Shown: positions 43,455-54,800 of the stretch, in pieces
How the letters are laid out: each line of letters starts with the position of its first letter
Position numbering within the stretch: position 1 is the first letter of the stretch
Origin: Sphingobacteriia bacterium
GTDB lineage: Bacteria > Bacteroidota > Bacteroidia > Chitinophagales > Chitinophagaceae
DNA length: 58,450 bases
Assembly (NCBI GenBank): GCA_947452295.1
Contig: CANGCK010000018.1
Location: forward strand, 1-58,450
Reading direction: 5' to 3'
Program-made: the position numbers and the translations under genes
The notes under the pieces: model-generated
The model's input: only the letters and a program-made list of their open reading frames with translations
Told to the model about the DNA's origin: nothing
Database searches by the model: none

Positions 43455-45998
43455 TTAATTTAAATGATGAACGGGTAAGTTTTCTTGTGTGGCATCTTCA
43501 ATTGTAAAAGAGCTCATTTCTCTTGTATTTTCTAAAAAAGTATCCAAGTTTTTTAATGAATCGATATTTCGTTCTATTGGATGGTATAGTTCGAATTGAT
43601 TATTTTTAAAAACATACAATAGTTGGTCAAATGGATTAATTACTACTAAATGAATCCACCCTTTAGCATACCATTCATAAATTGCGTTGTCTGATTGAAT
43701 TACCTGTAATACAATTGCTGGGTTTTGTTCTACAATAACCAATAATCTAACTGGATCATGTATTTCAATCATTTGAAGTGGCAAGCCCGGTCTTAAATCT
43801 CCATCACTACTATTAGCTACTCCTATTAAACCCATCACATTGTGAGGTAACTTTGTTCCAGCTCCTAATTTGTGGTTGTCAATTCTAGAGAAATAATATT
43901 CTAAATTAATACCTCCACAAACCGGACCAATTGGTCGAATAATGTTACGTAACAATTCACCTGTAGGGTCTAGCGTATAATCGTACGAATTTAAAAATGC
44001 TCTTCTATCAAGAAATATATTTTTAGAGACCGCTCTTCTCCCAATAATACACAAGGCATTTGAACCATGCCCTAATTCTGGCCTAGGTTCAAATAATGAT
44101 ACTGATCTTTTTTGGATAGCTTTTCTGATTTCATTTTTATTACTTTTGGTATTAATAGAAGCGAATCTTCTAGACCTTTCTTTTGCATTATAATTTAATG
44201 CTTCTTCAAATATTTCAGCATAATGATGATGAAGTTCTTTGTTTTTTTCATTCAAAATACCTAAATCAAAAAATACTATTTGATCTGCAGCAGTATCATG
44301 TAAGGCGCCAATAAATTGAGTGGTTGGTGGAATAGTAATTCCTTTAGTATACAAAATACGTCTAACGCCAGGATGGTTTGCCATAAATGAGAAAACACGT
44401 GCATTAACAGAACCAGGACGTCCACTGCATGCTCCACAATCATGTGCACCATGGTGTGGATTATTTGCACTACTCGACCCATGCGCTACCATATAAATAA
44501 TTGGTGCAAAATGCTTAATCAATCCTATATTCAATAATTGAGCCTCTACTCTAACAGCCATTTCTTCAACAGTGAACCCTATTTGTAAATCATTTTCTCT
44601 GTTGTTAATATCAACATTTTCGATGGTCAAATCAGAATCATGCCCTACATGTGAAAATGCATTTGAAATAGCTGGAGTCATTGCTGGCTTCAACAAATTT
44701 TTAAACAGCTCAATTAATGAAATAAATCCAGCAGTGATATTAAACAACGCACCTCCTACTATTGTATGTGCTATTTTATTGTAGAGTAATGAATGGTGTT
44801 GTATAATGGATGAGTTACTTTCTTTAATTAGGTATTTAGGGGTAACTGGGGCTGGACAAAGTTTTTCTATAAACTTACTGCCATCGGCCTTAAAATAAAA
44901 TTCTACTCCGAAAAATCCTGGAGCACCAAAAGTTTCGGCTGTTATAGCTAATTTTTCAATATATCTTCTAAATGAACATTCTCTTTCATCAATACAAAAT
45001 ACTGCCTGAAATTCTTTGGAAGATATTATTTCGTTGTTAGGTTGATAATTCTTTTGAACAGCAGCTAACACTTTATCGTAATAACTCCATTCAAAAGCAT
45101 CTTGAAAAATAATTAACATTTCATCTGTTTCAGTTAATGGGGTTGAAGAGAAAATATCAGTTATTGTTATTGAATCATCTGCACATAATGGCGACCAATT
45201 CATTTTAAATTTTTGATCTAATGCGTCAATCTCTAATAATAATTCAAAATATATAAATTCTTCGAGGCTTATTTTTTTAGGTATTAATAAAGTATGTGGA
45301 TGTGCTTCAATTGTAGCAACCATTCCAGACCATCCTCTATGCGAAAACTGTTGATCAAAAATATATTGAAAATAAAAAGACTCATTTCCAACAATTATTT
45401 TTAATAAATCATGAATAGTAGTATGGGGGTTATTGAATAATTTTTTTACACGTGGAGAAGTGAAAATACTTGTCACGCTCAAAGTGTCCATTTGTTGTAA
45501 GGTCGCCAAAAAACCTAGTTCATTATTTGGAAATTGTGTAATAGCAATGCCCTGATCTAAATAAGCACAAACCATTCTAAATAAAACCGGTTGCACGTGG
45601 TTGTCTAAATTAAATCTATATTTAGCTTTCCAATGTTTTCGCAATTGACCAATAGTTGGAACTATTGGAGATTCAGCAGATTCATTGAATAGTTTATACA
45701 TCCATGCTGAAAGCGCTTGTTTACCCTTTTTATAAAGAATAATTTTTTCTAGAATTTCTTTATTGATTCTTCCTAAATAATACAGATTTCTAAATTCATG
45801 CATACTCAGTGTTACATTATAGCCAAAAATGTTTCGAGCTTTAAATATGCCATCATAAAAAGAATCGTGCTGAAAAGCATGTAATGAATTATGGTGAATA
45901 AAATCTTTGATGGGTGTTTGACTTGGCAAATAATGTTTTAAGTCTTCTAATAGGTGCACAAGAGAAAATTGACCCACTTCGTTTGGGTGAATATGCAT
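43455..45998 (-). CDS. dabA: DabA-type CO2-hydrating subunit (DUF2309)
   Basis: An 847-residue cytoplasmic protein of the DabA/UPF0753 family, a beta-carbonic-anhydrase-like module coupled to DabB. The zinc-site residues can be read as Cys335 and Asp337 (VFCIDERE) with His506 (VAHGSSS) and Cys521 (DCGACSGRPGS). Their spacing matches the Cys351/Asp353/His524/Cys539 set known from Halothiobacillus DabA. Other family segments include TAETFGAPGFFG and RPELGHGSNALCIIGRR. It is the first gene of the operon with dabB and sulP. Its role is to convert CO2 to bicarbonate vectorially, raising the internal inorganic carbon pool. Confidence 0.93.
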   Translation of the reverse strand: MHIHPNEVGQFSLVHLLEDLKHYLPSQTPIKDFIHHNSLHAFQHDSFYDGIFKARNIFGYNVTLSMHEFRNLYYLGRINKEILEKIILYKKGKQALSAWMYKLFNESAESPIVPTIGQLRKHWKAKYRFNLDNHVQPVLFRMVCAYLDQGIAITQFPNNELGFLATLQQMDTLSVTSIFTSPRVKKLFNNPHTTIHDLLKIIVGNESFYFQYIFDQQFSHRGWSGMVATIEAHPHTLLIPKKISLEEFIYFELLLEIDALDQKFKMNWSPLCADDSITITDIFSSTPLTETDEMLIIFQDAFEWSYYDKVLAAVQKNYQPNNEIISSKEFQAVFCIDERECSFRRYIEKLAITAETFGAPGFFGVEFYFKADGSKFIEKLCPAPVTPKYLIKESNSSIIQHHSLLYNKIAHTIVGGALFNITAGFISLIELFKNLLKPAMTPAISNAFSHVGHDSDLTIENVDINNRENDLQIGFTVEEMAVRVEAQLLNIGLIKHFAPIIYMVAHGSSSANNPHHGAHDCGACSGRPGSVNARVFSFMANHPGVRRILYTKGITIPPTTQFIGALHDTAADQIVFFDLGILNEKNKELHHHYAEIFEEALNYNAKERSRRFASINTKSNKNEIRKAIQKRSVSLFEPRPELGHGSNALCIIGRRAVSKNIFLDRRAFLNSYDYTLDPTGELLRNIIRPIGPVCGGINLEYYFSRIDNHKLGAGTKLPHNVMGLIGVANSSDGDLRPGLPLQMIEIHDPVRLLVIVEQNPAIVLQVIQSDNAIYEWYAKGWIHLVVINPFDQLLYVFKNNQFELYHPIERNIDSLKNLDTFLENTREMSSFTIEDATQENLPVHHLN

Positions 45999-46031
45999 AA
46001 ATATTTAATGAATAAATTATTAAAGAATAAT

Positions 46032-46090
46032 TTGGCCAACTGACCAATACAACAAAATTTGACAATTAACTATTAAGTCAATTGATCAAT
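46032..46090. promoter_or_regulatory. Cluster of inverted repeats upstream of dabA
   Basis: Within 59 bases lie TTGGCCAA (46032-46039), TTGAC (46059-46063) facing GTCAA (46077-46081) across 13 bases, and the palindrome ATTGATCAAT (46081-46090). Density of dyads in the dabA leader suggests a regulator-binding region, perhaps of LysR type. The evidence is pattern only. Confidence 0.35.
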
Positions 46091-46114
46091 ATAATGATGT
46101 AAAAAAGCAAGAAA

Positions 46115-46441
46115 TTATGCAAGTGAATTGGGTGGTGGAATAATTATTTCACTATAAAAATGAGCAAGAAAGCGGTCTAAATATATTGGAAAATGTTTGT
46201 TAAGTTCTATTGTTGTAACTATAACAAATGAATGATCTTCTTCTTTTAGAAATTTAATGGGTTCATTCATTGTATTGTTTTCAGAAGAATCTTCCTCATC
46301 GGTAGCGCTTAGCGAAATCAACTTGCTAATATTTTTAGCTCCTGTTTTTGTGTCAATAAGTATACCAACCCATTCAAATGGAAACATTTGAACAGTAAGT
46401 ACTGTTATTAAACTTATCAAGACTAAATGTTTAGCAATCAT
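46115..46441 (-). CDS. Small secreted hypothetical protein
   Basis: A 108-residue protein with an N-terminal hydrophobic segment (residues 1-19, LVLISLITVLTVQMF) that could be a signal or an anchor. An acidic linker (DEEDSSENN) follows, and the C-terminus ends in SEIIIPPPNSLA. Small Bacteroidota proteins with a similar proline-rich ending occur next to transport genes, but I cannot name a family. It precedes dabA on the same strand with a gap of about 115 bases, so it may or may not share the transcript. Confidence 0.55.
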   Translation of the reverse strand: MIAKHLVLISLITVLTVQMFPFEWVGILIDTKTGAKNISKLISLSATDEEDSSENNTMNEPIKFLKEEDHSFVIVTTIELNKHFPIYLDRFLAHFYSEIIIPPPNSLA

Positions 46442-46501
46442 CTATAAAATATATTAAGCAAATATATACAAATGAAGATATGTATAGTATATTTTATTAT
46501 G

Positions 46502-46534
46502 CTTGTGTATATCATTAGAAATGATATACACAAG
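46502..46534 (+). terminator. Perfect 15-bp hairpin with plus-strand T-run
   Basis: CTTGTGTATATCATT (46502-46516) pairs perfectly with 46520-46534 around a 3-base loop, and TTAAATTTTTTT follows on the plus strand. No plus-strand gene lies upstream. It sits between two minus-strand genes, where it may serve as a transcript end or a processing site for the regulator mRNA. Confidence 0.45.
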
Positions 46535-46594
46535 TTAAATTTTTTTGTGAGCAATTAAATTCAAGATTAATAGAATTAAATCATAAAACGACTA

Positions 46595-48466
46595 TTACTC
46601 ATTGAAGTTACCCAATATGTTTTTTCTATAGTAACCAGGATTTACACCCGTAAATTGCATAAACGCACTATAAAAAGTTTGTCTGGTGCCGAAACCTGCC
46701 AGCTCACCAATTGCATCTAATTTTAAATGCTTATGAATTGGATCTTCAAATAATCTTCTTGCTTCATTAACCCGGTATTCATTTACAAATGCATAAAAAC
46801 TAACAATATTATTATCTTTTAATACCTTGTTGATGTCTTTTTGCGTTGTATTTAATACAATAGCTATTTCATCTAATTTTAATTTAGCATTGAGATAGGG
46901 TTTGGTATTTTCAAAATGACTGGTTAGTGCATTAAATAAAAGCGTTTCGAAATTATTTGAATTCGGCTCAATCGATTCTGTAGATTGTATTAAAGGCTTA
47001 TTTTGATAAAAATGTTTTTCTCCTACTTCTTTTTCTGCACGATATTTTGCCATTAAAATTTCAAAAGAAATAGCTCTTTCATGCATCAACTTAATGCGCT
47101 GTTTCCATAATACAAAAAATACGACAATGGCAATTGAAAATAGCAAAATATACATTTGTATATTCCATATTCTATTTTTAAGCGCTTTGTTTTCTAACTC
47201 TTTTTTCTCGGTTTTGTATTTTGCTTCTAACTCATGAACCGCAATTTGTTTTTCGGTATTTAATAATGAGTCGTTCATTTTAATTTTCCGCTCATAAAGT
47301 GAGACTACTTTAGGTAAATCATTGGTTTGTTTATACAATGCAATCATTTCGGGTAACAAGAGCATTACGTGCGTTACCTGACCCAACGAGTCCATTAATT
47401 TTAGTGCCTTTTGATAGTATTGTATTGCCCCATCAAAGTTTTTTTCAGCTGCTTTAACTGCTGCCAATCCATTGTATGCGATGGAAATTGCTTCTGAAGA
47501 ATTATTTTTTAATCCATGTTCTAGTACTTTATTGTATGTTATTACAGCCTTATCATACTTTTGTTGATCAAGATATAAGTTGGCCATATTAAACTCAACC
47601 TTCATACGCCTGCTATATGTTGCATTGTATGGAAGTAATGCCAAAGCTTGCTTGTACAATAACAATGCAGAGTCTGGTTTTGTTCTACGATAATTTATTC
47701 CAAGATTAGACAATGCAACAGATTGACGAATAGAATCATTGTATTTTCGGGCTATTTCATAAGATGTTCTATAATATTTAGAGGATTCTTCCATGCTCCC
47801 TATATCTGCATATAAACCTGCAATGCTGATGCATACTTTACTTTGCGCTTTAAAACTATCTATACTGCCAAAAATATCATATACTTCTAGAAACAATTTC
47901 TGTGCTGTCTTTAATTCTCCACTATTATCTAAAACACTTCCGTATAATAATTTACAAATAGCTTCTTCATATTTTTTTTCTTTTGATTGAAAAAAATGAA
48001 TAGAACTAGGTAAATACTTTTCAGCTTTTTTCAAATATTTGAAATCTACATTACTGCTATTTAGTTCCAATATATTTTCAGCAATTGTAGCTGTATCGCC
48101 TAATGATGCTGCGAGTTCAATTATTTTATCGGCATTTTCATAAACAGCATCGCTGTTCATTAATTGTCGATTAGCTTCTTTTTTTATGGTATAAATATCA
48201 ATAAGTAATTTACTATTAAAAGAATTGTTGACTGAATCTTTTAATAACGCATCAATTAACTTTAATGTACTATCTGGTTGATTTTTTACCAGTTGTTGAA
48301 GCATTTTTATTTTGTCGGAATCAGTCTGAAAAAAAGAAGGACTACTATTACAAGCCATTAAAAAAGCCACTGAGCCAATAACTGTATAAATAAAAAAGCC
48401 ACCTCCATTAATTGGAGATGGCTTAAAAATATATCGGAGGATATTTTTGAATAATGTAGAAAACAT
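46595..48466 (-). CDS. TPR-containing membrane regulator with AraC-type HTH
   Basis: A 623-residue protein. A hydrophobic segment near residues 24-38 ends AFLMAC (Cys39, lipobox-like). TPR repeats fill about 60-400 (LSNLGINYRRTKPDSALLLYKQA, IAYNGLAAVKAAEKNFDGAIQYYQKA), then comes a membrane helix (about 440-458, NIQMYILLFSIAIVVFFVLW). The C-terminal AraC-type pair of HTH motifs (LKLDEIAIVLNTTQKDINKVL; DAIGELAGFGTRQTFYSAF) ends with the family motif FTGVNPGYYR. The ATG at 48466 lies upstream of a terminator-shaped hairpin, so the true start is uncertain. It probably links an envelope signal to transcription of nearby genes. Confidence 0.85.
   Translation of the reverse strand: MFSTLFKNILRYIFKPSPINGGGFFIYTVIGSVAFLMACNSSPSFFQTDSDKIKMLQQLVKNQPDSTLKLIDALLKDSVNNSFNSKLLIDIYTIKKEANRQLMNSDAVYENADKIIELAASLGDTATIAENILELNSSNVDFKYLKKAEKYLPSSIHFFQSKEKKYEEAICKLLYGSVLDNSGELKTAQKLFLEVYDIFGSIDSFKAQSKVCISIAGLYADIGSMEESSKYYRTSYEIARKYNDSIRQSVALSNLGINYRRTKPDSALLLYKQALALLPYNATYSRRMKVEFNMANLYLDQQKYDKAVITYNKVLEHGLKNNSSEAISIAYNGLAAVKAAEKNFDGAIQYYQKALKLMDSLGQVTHVMLLLPEMIALYKQTNDLPKVVSLYERKIKMNDSLLNTEKQIAVHELEAKYKTEKKELENKALKNRIWNIQMYILLFSIAIVVFFVLWKQRIKLMHERAISFEILMAKYRAEKEVGEKHFYQNKPLIQSTESIEPNSNNFETLLFNALTSHFENTKPYLNAKLKLDEIAIVLNTTQKDINKVLKDNNIVSFYAFVNEYRVNEARRLFEDPIHKHLKLDAIGELAGFGTRQTFYSAFMQFTGVNPGYYRKNILGNFNE
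48396..48424 (-). terminator. Terminator-shaped hairpin inside the 5' end of the TPR/AraC gene
   Basis: On the minus strand an 11-bp stem (one G-U pair) with a 7-base loop is followed by a TTTTTTATTTA tract. Orientation fits termination of the PID-CTERM gene transcript. It lies within codons about 15-24 of the downstream reading frame, so it may attenuate that gene or show that the annotated start is too far upstream. Confidence 0.7.
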
Positions 48467-48542
48467 GCGATTAAGTATTTGTGTTGCTAGATATAAGAAT
48501 AAATTGCGAACAATTAAATTACGTTAATTGTAGCAAATAATC

Positions 48543-48779
48543 TTAATTTTTATCACTTAATCCTTGTTTTTCTTTATTCAATTTCTTTTTGGTATACAAT
48601 GCAACGCCTGCTGCTAATGCCAACCCTAAGCCGCCATCTACCGGAACAGAGTTTGGAGGCGTACTTGGCTGCTCGGGTGGTATGCCCGGAGGAGCTGGCC
48701 CTACTTGCGCATCTACAATAATGTTGGGTAACATGCCTATCACTAATAAGACAAGGAATTTAAAAGTTGCTTTTTTCAT
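48543..48779 (-). CDS. Small PID-CTERM-type protein
   Basis: A 78-residue protein with a signal peptide (residues 1-25, ending IVDAQ), a short proline-rich spacer (GPAPPGIPPEQPSTPP) and a C-terminal module VPVDGGLGLALAAGVALYTKKK. That module has the layout of the PID-CTERM sorting tag: P-V/I-D-G-G, a small hydrophobic helix and a basic end. The mature part is almost nothing but spacer and tag. It follows the giant T9SS protein by 49 bases on the same strand and ends before a terminator. Confidence 0.75.
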   Translation of the reverse strand: MKKATFKFLVLLVIGMLPNIIVDAQVGPAPPGIPPEQPSTPPNSVPVDGGLGLALAAGVALYTKKKLNKEKQGLSDKN

Positions 48780-48827
48780 TGAATTAATTATTTATATTTT
48801 ATCTTTTTGACTTTTAACTTTTTACTT

Positions 48828-51800
48828 TTATTTAATTGCTTTTAAGGTTGGTAATGCTTTCGAATCGCCATTTAACCTGATTAAATACATACCCGATGCC
48901 ATTTCTTTGGTTGATTTAATAGTATACTGCATACCCTTACGTACATCACTTAATGTACCGGTACTCATTACCATACCATTATTATTTACCAACTGCCATG
49001 ATACATTTTTATAGTTACCCTTCGACATGATTTGTATTGCATTGCCTTTTATTGGGTTACCTATAACTTGCATTCCTGCGTTTGTAGCATTGTCATTGTC
49101 TTCGCCAGCTGCTGCACTTAATTTGTTAAACACTAATGCAAATCGTTGTACTGATTTTGACAATGTATCGGCATTTACTTTAAAGCTGTACGTTTTAACT
49201 GCTGCCTCTATTGCAATGTATTCGCCTGTATATTTATCGTATATATAAGCTTGGTTATTGCCTTCTAATGGTGACAATAATTCTGTTTTCAATACATAGT
49301 AATTCGATTCTTCTAAATTAGCCGTATTCAACGCTATTACTCTGTTTTCTGATGGTGCACTATTTAATCTGCTGCCATGGAATATAGAATACAAGTTGTT
49401 ATCAGCTCCTAATATTCCTAAATCCGGACCAGCTTTTCTACCCATATCATACGCGTCATATGCATAGTCAAAGCCATCAGTTGCAGTGCCATTACCCCAA
49501 CGCACAACTACCTGATCTGCAACTACATCATCTTGCTTTTGTAAGTATAGTTTTACAATACTCTTCGAAGATCCATCGCTGAAGTCTCTGATTTCACCTG
49601 TATTAGGTACTGCAAATAATCTACCATCCGGCACTGCTGATGTTTTACTCGCTTCAGGTATGGTTAATACAGCAGCTCCTTCCGTTAATTGAACAAAGAA
49701 TGAAGCACCGTTTTCTATTACATTTGATTGACGTCCAGTAGCAAATCCATTAATATAAGATGCATATCCAGGTAATTCCGGATCCCAACGATATACAGCC
49801 CTGGCAATTGTTTGACTTTGATTAGATGTTAAATCCATAATTACATCCCAATCTATTTTGCTTGCAAATGGATTACCAACTAAATGCCAACCTCTGTTTG
49901 ATCTTCCGGTTGAATAGCTTAAAGGTATAGTTTGTGAGCCTGTTTTAATCTCACTAGCTATTTTAAAGTTATTGGTATTTCCACCAAGAATCAATAAACC
50001 TTTAGTAGTTGGCTGATTGGTACTTGTAGTAGTGTATTGCATCCAACCTGCATTTCCAGGACCACTATTTCCATATATACCATCATCTAAACTTTCATCA
50101 TACCAATAAGCTAAATAGCCGTTGCCTGGGTAAAAACTACTGATGGTACTTGCAGAAACATCACTTACAAATGGGAAACCAATCATTCTCCACTGGCGAG
50201 TACTACCCATATAACGCTCTACGCCAACATTACCTGTAATATAACCACCACTCTCACTACCAACTCCCACACTTGCATCGCCTATGTTCGTACTTTTTAA
50301 CGTTAAATTGTTGTTGGTAACAAATACATCACCACAAGTAACTGTACCAGAATCTACAATACTTAATGTTGAATTTAAGTTTGCAGGTGCTCCGGCCAAT
50401 AATGTTAAGTTCTTGAGCCATGAGCCTGCTTTGAAATACAAGTTAGATGTACCCGCATTTACTCCAGTTATTTTAATACTTGAATTACCAGAAGTATTTA
50501 ATACGCCGGTTCCTCCAGCACTACGACTAATTTTACCCGCTTGTAATGTATAACCATTACCTACTGTAAGTTCAGTACTGTTTACATCTAATGTACCAGC
50601 AATAGTAAAGTTTGCCGCTAAGCTAGCCGCATTAGAGGTCCTATTACGAAGTTGATATACATGTGATGTTCTATTGGTAAACGAAGTAGGATTGTTGCCT
50701 GAACCATTGGTTTCTACTCCCCAAGATGCCAATGTACCCAAAGCACCTGCAGCTGTTGAATATAATGTATCAACCACTCTAACCACGGCGCTATTTGAAC
50801 TAATATCACCGCAACCATTGCTACTTCCAACAGGTGACAATACAGCTGTATAAGATCCACTGTCTGTTAATTCAGCAGCACTGATTGATATTGCACTTGT
50901 ATTTGCTCCCCCTATTAAACTGCCATTTCTTTTCCACTGATATGCGCCTACTCCAGTACCGGTAACAGATAAATTAATCGCATTACCTGTTAATACTTTT
51001 ACAGAAGCAGTTGGATGAGTAGTAATTGTTGGTGCAGTTGGATTTGGAATTACATATCCTGATAAATATACATTCGCATTAGAAACACCAGCTGTTGAAA
51101 TTACAATACTCGCATACGCCGGTGTAGCAGACAATGCCTTCATCCTTACAAATATCTGTATGCCACCATATACTGAGATCTGGGCAGCTGTTAATGTTAG
51201 CGTTGCACTAAAACCACTTGTCTCTGATAAAGAAATTTCGAATCCGGTAGGTGCAGTTACTGTAGTGCTATTGGTTATATAAGTTCCTGCTACAGAAAAA
51301 CTACGCACATCAGATACCGCATTTACACAAGCTGAAAAACCTTCTATATTATCTGTTGATACTGTGATAGATTGAGGATTGTATATTGTTCCACTTGTTG
51401 TTGTATAATTACTTGGAACAATATAATTGTTAATACTATTACCTTGTAACGTATATACCAATGTGATTGTTTTGTTATTTCCTATATTCGAATTGTCGAA
51501 ATTAGCGGCAACAGTTACATACAAATCATCACCTGGAGCTACTCCATATAAAGTACCTGGTTCTGCATCTGCAACAGTGCTGTTATCGAATAACTTATAG
51601 TTTTGTACATATGGTTCAGAGATGAACAATTGTTTAGCAGTAATAATACCATTGGTGCCAGAAACACTGCTGTTTTGCAAATAATAATTGCTTGCATCTA
51701 TGCCATTTAATGTTAATCCCGCAATTGAGTAAGATAAATTAGTACCTACCTCTTTACTAGCAAAAGCACCTGCACCACTTGCTTGTACATTGTCGTTGCC

Positions 51801-54800
51801 TATTAAACCCGTTAAGGTAAGTTGCACACCTTCCATACTGGTGGTGCCATCGTATTCTTTGGTTGCACCGCCTGATGAACTTGCAGTAAGTGCTTTAGCA
51901 GTTATGGTGTAAGTGCCAATTACTTTTACAGAAGCTACATTTACACTTAAACTTACTTTACTTGTATCCAATGTATAAGATCCAACATTTGTATTGCCTG
52001 AAATAGATTTTAAGGCATTTAATGGGGTCAGATTAAATTTAGAAGTGGTTGCGCCATCTTTTGCTTTAACTGTGTCTCCACTTACTGTAGTGGTTGAAGT
52101 AAGATCTACTACAGAATTTCCTGATTTAAAATACTTTGCACTTTCTACTCTAAATACTGGCGATGCACCATAAGTAAATACAGTGTCTTTTATTTTAACC
52201 AACAACACATCTGCCGGAACAATTGAATAGTTTCCATTTACATAGTTAAACGTATAATTAGTAGCGGCTAAACCTTCCGGTACCAATACGCTTTCATAAT
52301 TGCCTGCCGTATTTGTGCTACTATTACTTCTGGTAATAATTAAACCCGATGAGTTAATATTAGCAATGGTTTCTCCATTTACAAATCCTGTAACAGCAAT
52401 GCCTTTATAACCGGTTACATCGGTTTCTCCAACAAACTTAGCATCTGACTTAGCAGTTACCACCAATGTGGCTTTGGTAATTACCCCATCTGTTACGGAA
52501 CTTGTTGTTGGTGCAAGATAATTAGCTGCATTAGCACCATCTATTGTATATGCTATGGTAATGGTTTTATTCGTTGCTACCGCATTATTGTTATAAGTGG
52601 CTTGCGCACGAATGATGACATTATCACCTTCTTTTACTCCAAATAACTCACCAGGTAAAACACCGGCTATTGCATTGCCATCATACACTTTGGTCTTGGT
52701 TAAATTAGCTGTGGTAACAGTTAATTGTATCGGTTGAATTACCCCGGTAGTAATGGTATTATTAACCGGAGCTTTATATTTAGCAGCATCTTTGCCCGAT
52801 AAGGTATAAGATACTGTAATCGTTTTATTGGTACCTACGCCATTACTTGTATAAACAGCTATTGTGTTTAAAGTTACTTCGTCACCAGCAGCAACGCCTG
52901 ATAATGTACCCGCTGTAACTGTTGCTACAGTAGTACCATCATACACTTTGGTAAATGAACCTGTAGGACTTGTAATGGTAAGTTGAGTAGCAGTTGGTTG
53001 AGGTACCGCTGCAGTAGTGAAAACCATTTGAGGGCCATAAGCTGTTCCAACACTATTGGTAGCATAAGCCCTTACATAATAAACTGTATTTAGTTGAAGA
53101 CCACTTAAGTTACTTACAAAAGATCCCGTATCACTGCCATTAACTGTTTTAGTAGTTAATGCAACTGTTGGGTTGGATGAAGTGCTCCATACAATACCTC
53201 TTGCAGTAACTGCAGCACCACCATTGTTGGTGATTCTGCCTCCAGATGCAGCGGTAATGGTAGTTACATCTGTTACTGTTGTAGTATTTACAGTTGGCGT
53301 AACAGGCGATGCTGTTTCATTAACCGCCAATTGGAAAGTAGAAGTATCGGTACCGTCATTATTAGTAGCATATACTGTGTAGGTTGTTAAAGGACTAGCA
53401 ACTGTTGGCGTACCTATAATTTTACCGGTACTGTCTAAGCTTAAACCGGCTGGTAATGCAGGATAAATTCTATAGCCTAATATACCGATTTTGCGGATAA
53501 CTTGATTTCCGGCATCTGCAACAAAAATATTACCCTTTTTATCTGTAACAATACCTTGTATGCCATCGCTAAACTGAGCGGTAGCGCCCGGACCATCTTG
53601 GTAACCGCGTATAGACCCTGCCAATGTTGTTACCATCCCATCTAACGATACGGTTCTTACTTTTAGATTATCAGTAAAAAACAAATTATCAGATGCATCT
53701 ACAAATACACCACGTGGGGAAGCAGGTCTTACTGATAATCGGTAGCCATCTAAAGTACTACTATAGGAGTTAACAGTTCCCACATAAGTACTTACTTGAC
53801 GATCAGTTCCCCATTTGCGTAAACCCAATCCTTCTATCTCTGTAATGAATAATGACCCCTTAGAATCTCTGGCAATATCATTAAGTATGGCAAACTGAGC
53901 CAAAGAATCGATGCCATTTTTATTGCCATAAGTGCCATCACCAGCAACAGTGGTAACCACACCTGTTGGACTAATTTTTCTAATTCTATAATTATTTACA
54001 TCATTTGCATACACATTACCACTAGTATCCAAAGTGATACCTCTGATGCCCCAGAATTTTGCTGCTGTTCCGGTGCCGTTTGCATAACCATTATTTAACC
54101 CACCTGCTAATGTTGTTAATGTGCCGTTTGTAGCAATTTTACTAATGAATTGTATACCATTATTATTTGTATGAGCTACATAAATAACCCCTGCGTCATT
54201 TATGGCAATACCAGTAGGAAATCTCATAAGTAAAGGAGTACTAATCGTTACAGTACTAACCACACCTGAAGGAGTGATTTTACGAATTGCATGATTAAAA
54301 TAGTCCGATACATACAAATTGTCCGATTTGTCGATGGCAAGATAAGCCGGATTATAAAATTGTGCTGTAGTAGCTGAGCCATTTGCAATACCTGCCATTC
54401 CTGTACCAGCAAAGGTTGACACTATACTGGCCGTTCCATTAGGCATTGCACCCCCTGAATTGATGGGTATCAATGGACTTATCGCCGTGTTTTTAGTGAA
54501 TGTATTAGGCGTTGAATAACTTAATATAGGCAAGTCTGGCTTGATTTCTAATACAAACATGGTTGTATCATAGCCGGTTTCATTATATGCAGTAACTGTA
54601 TAGGTTGTTTTAGCTGAAACTAGTGTTGGTTTACCAGAAATAGCACCAGTAGTATTGTCTAAAGTTAAACCAGCAGGTAAATCTGGACTAATTACAAAAC
54701 CACCATCTGCCGTTGTAACTATACCACCTGTATTGGTAACCGTTAAAGGTGTAATGGATTTATAGTTTAAATATGATTTAACACCAGTGCCATAACTAAT

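Noticed and set aside
46115..46441. Assigning the 108-residue protein as part of the DAC carbon-uptake system
   Set aside because: Only position supports it; there is a gap of about 115 bases with its own dyad cluster, and no sequence feature links it to DabA or DabB.
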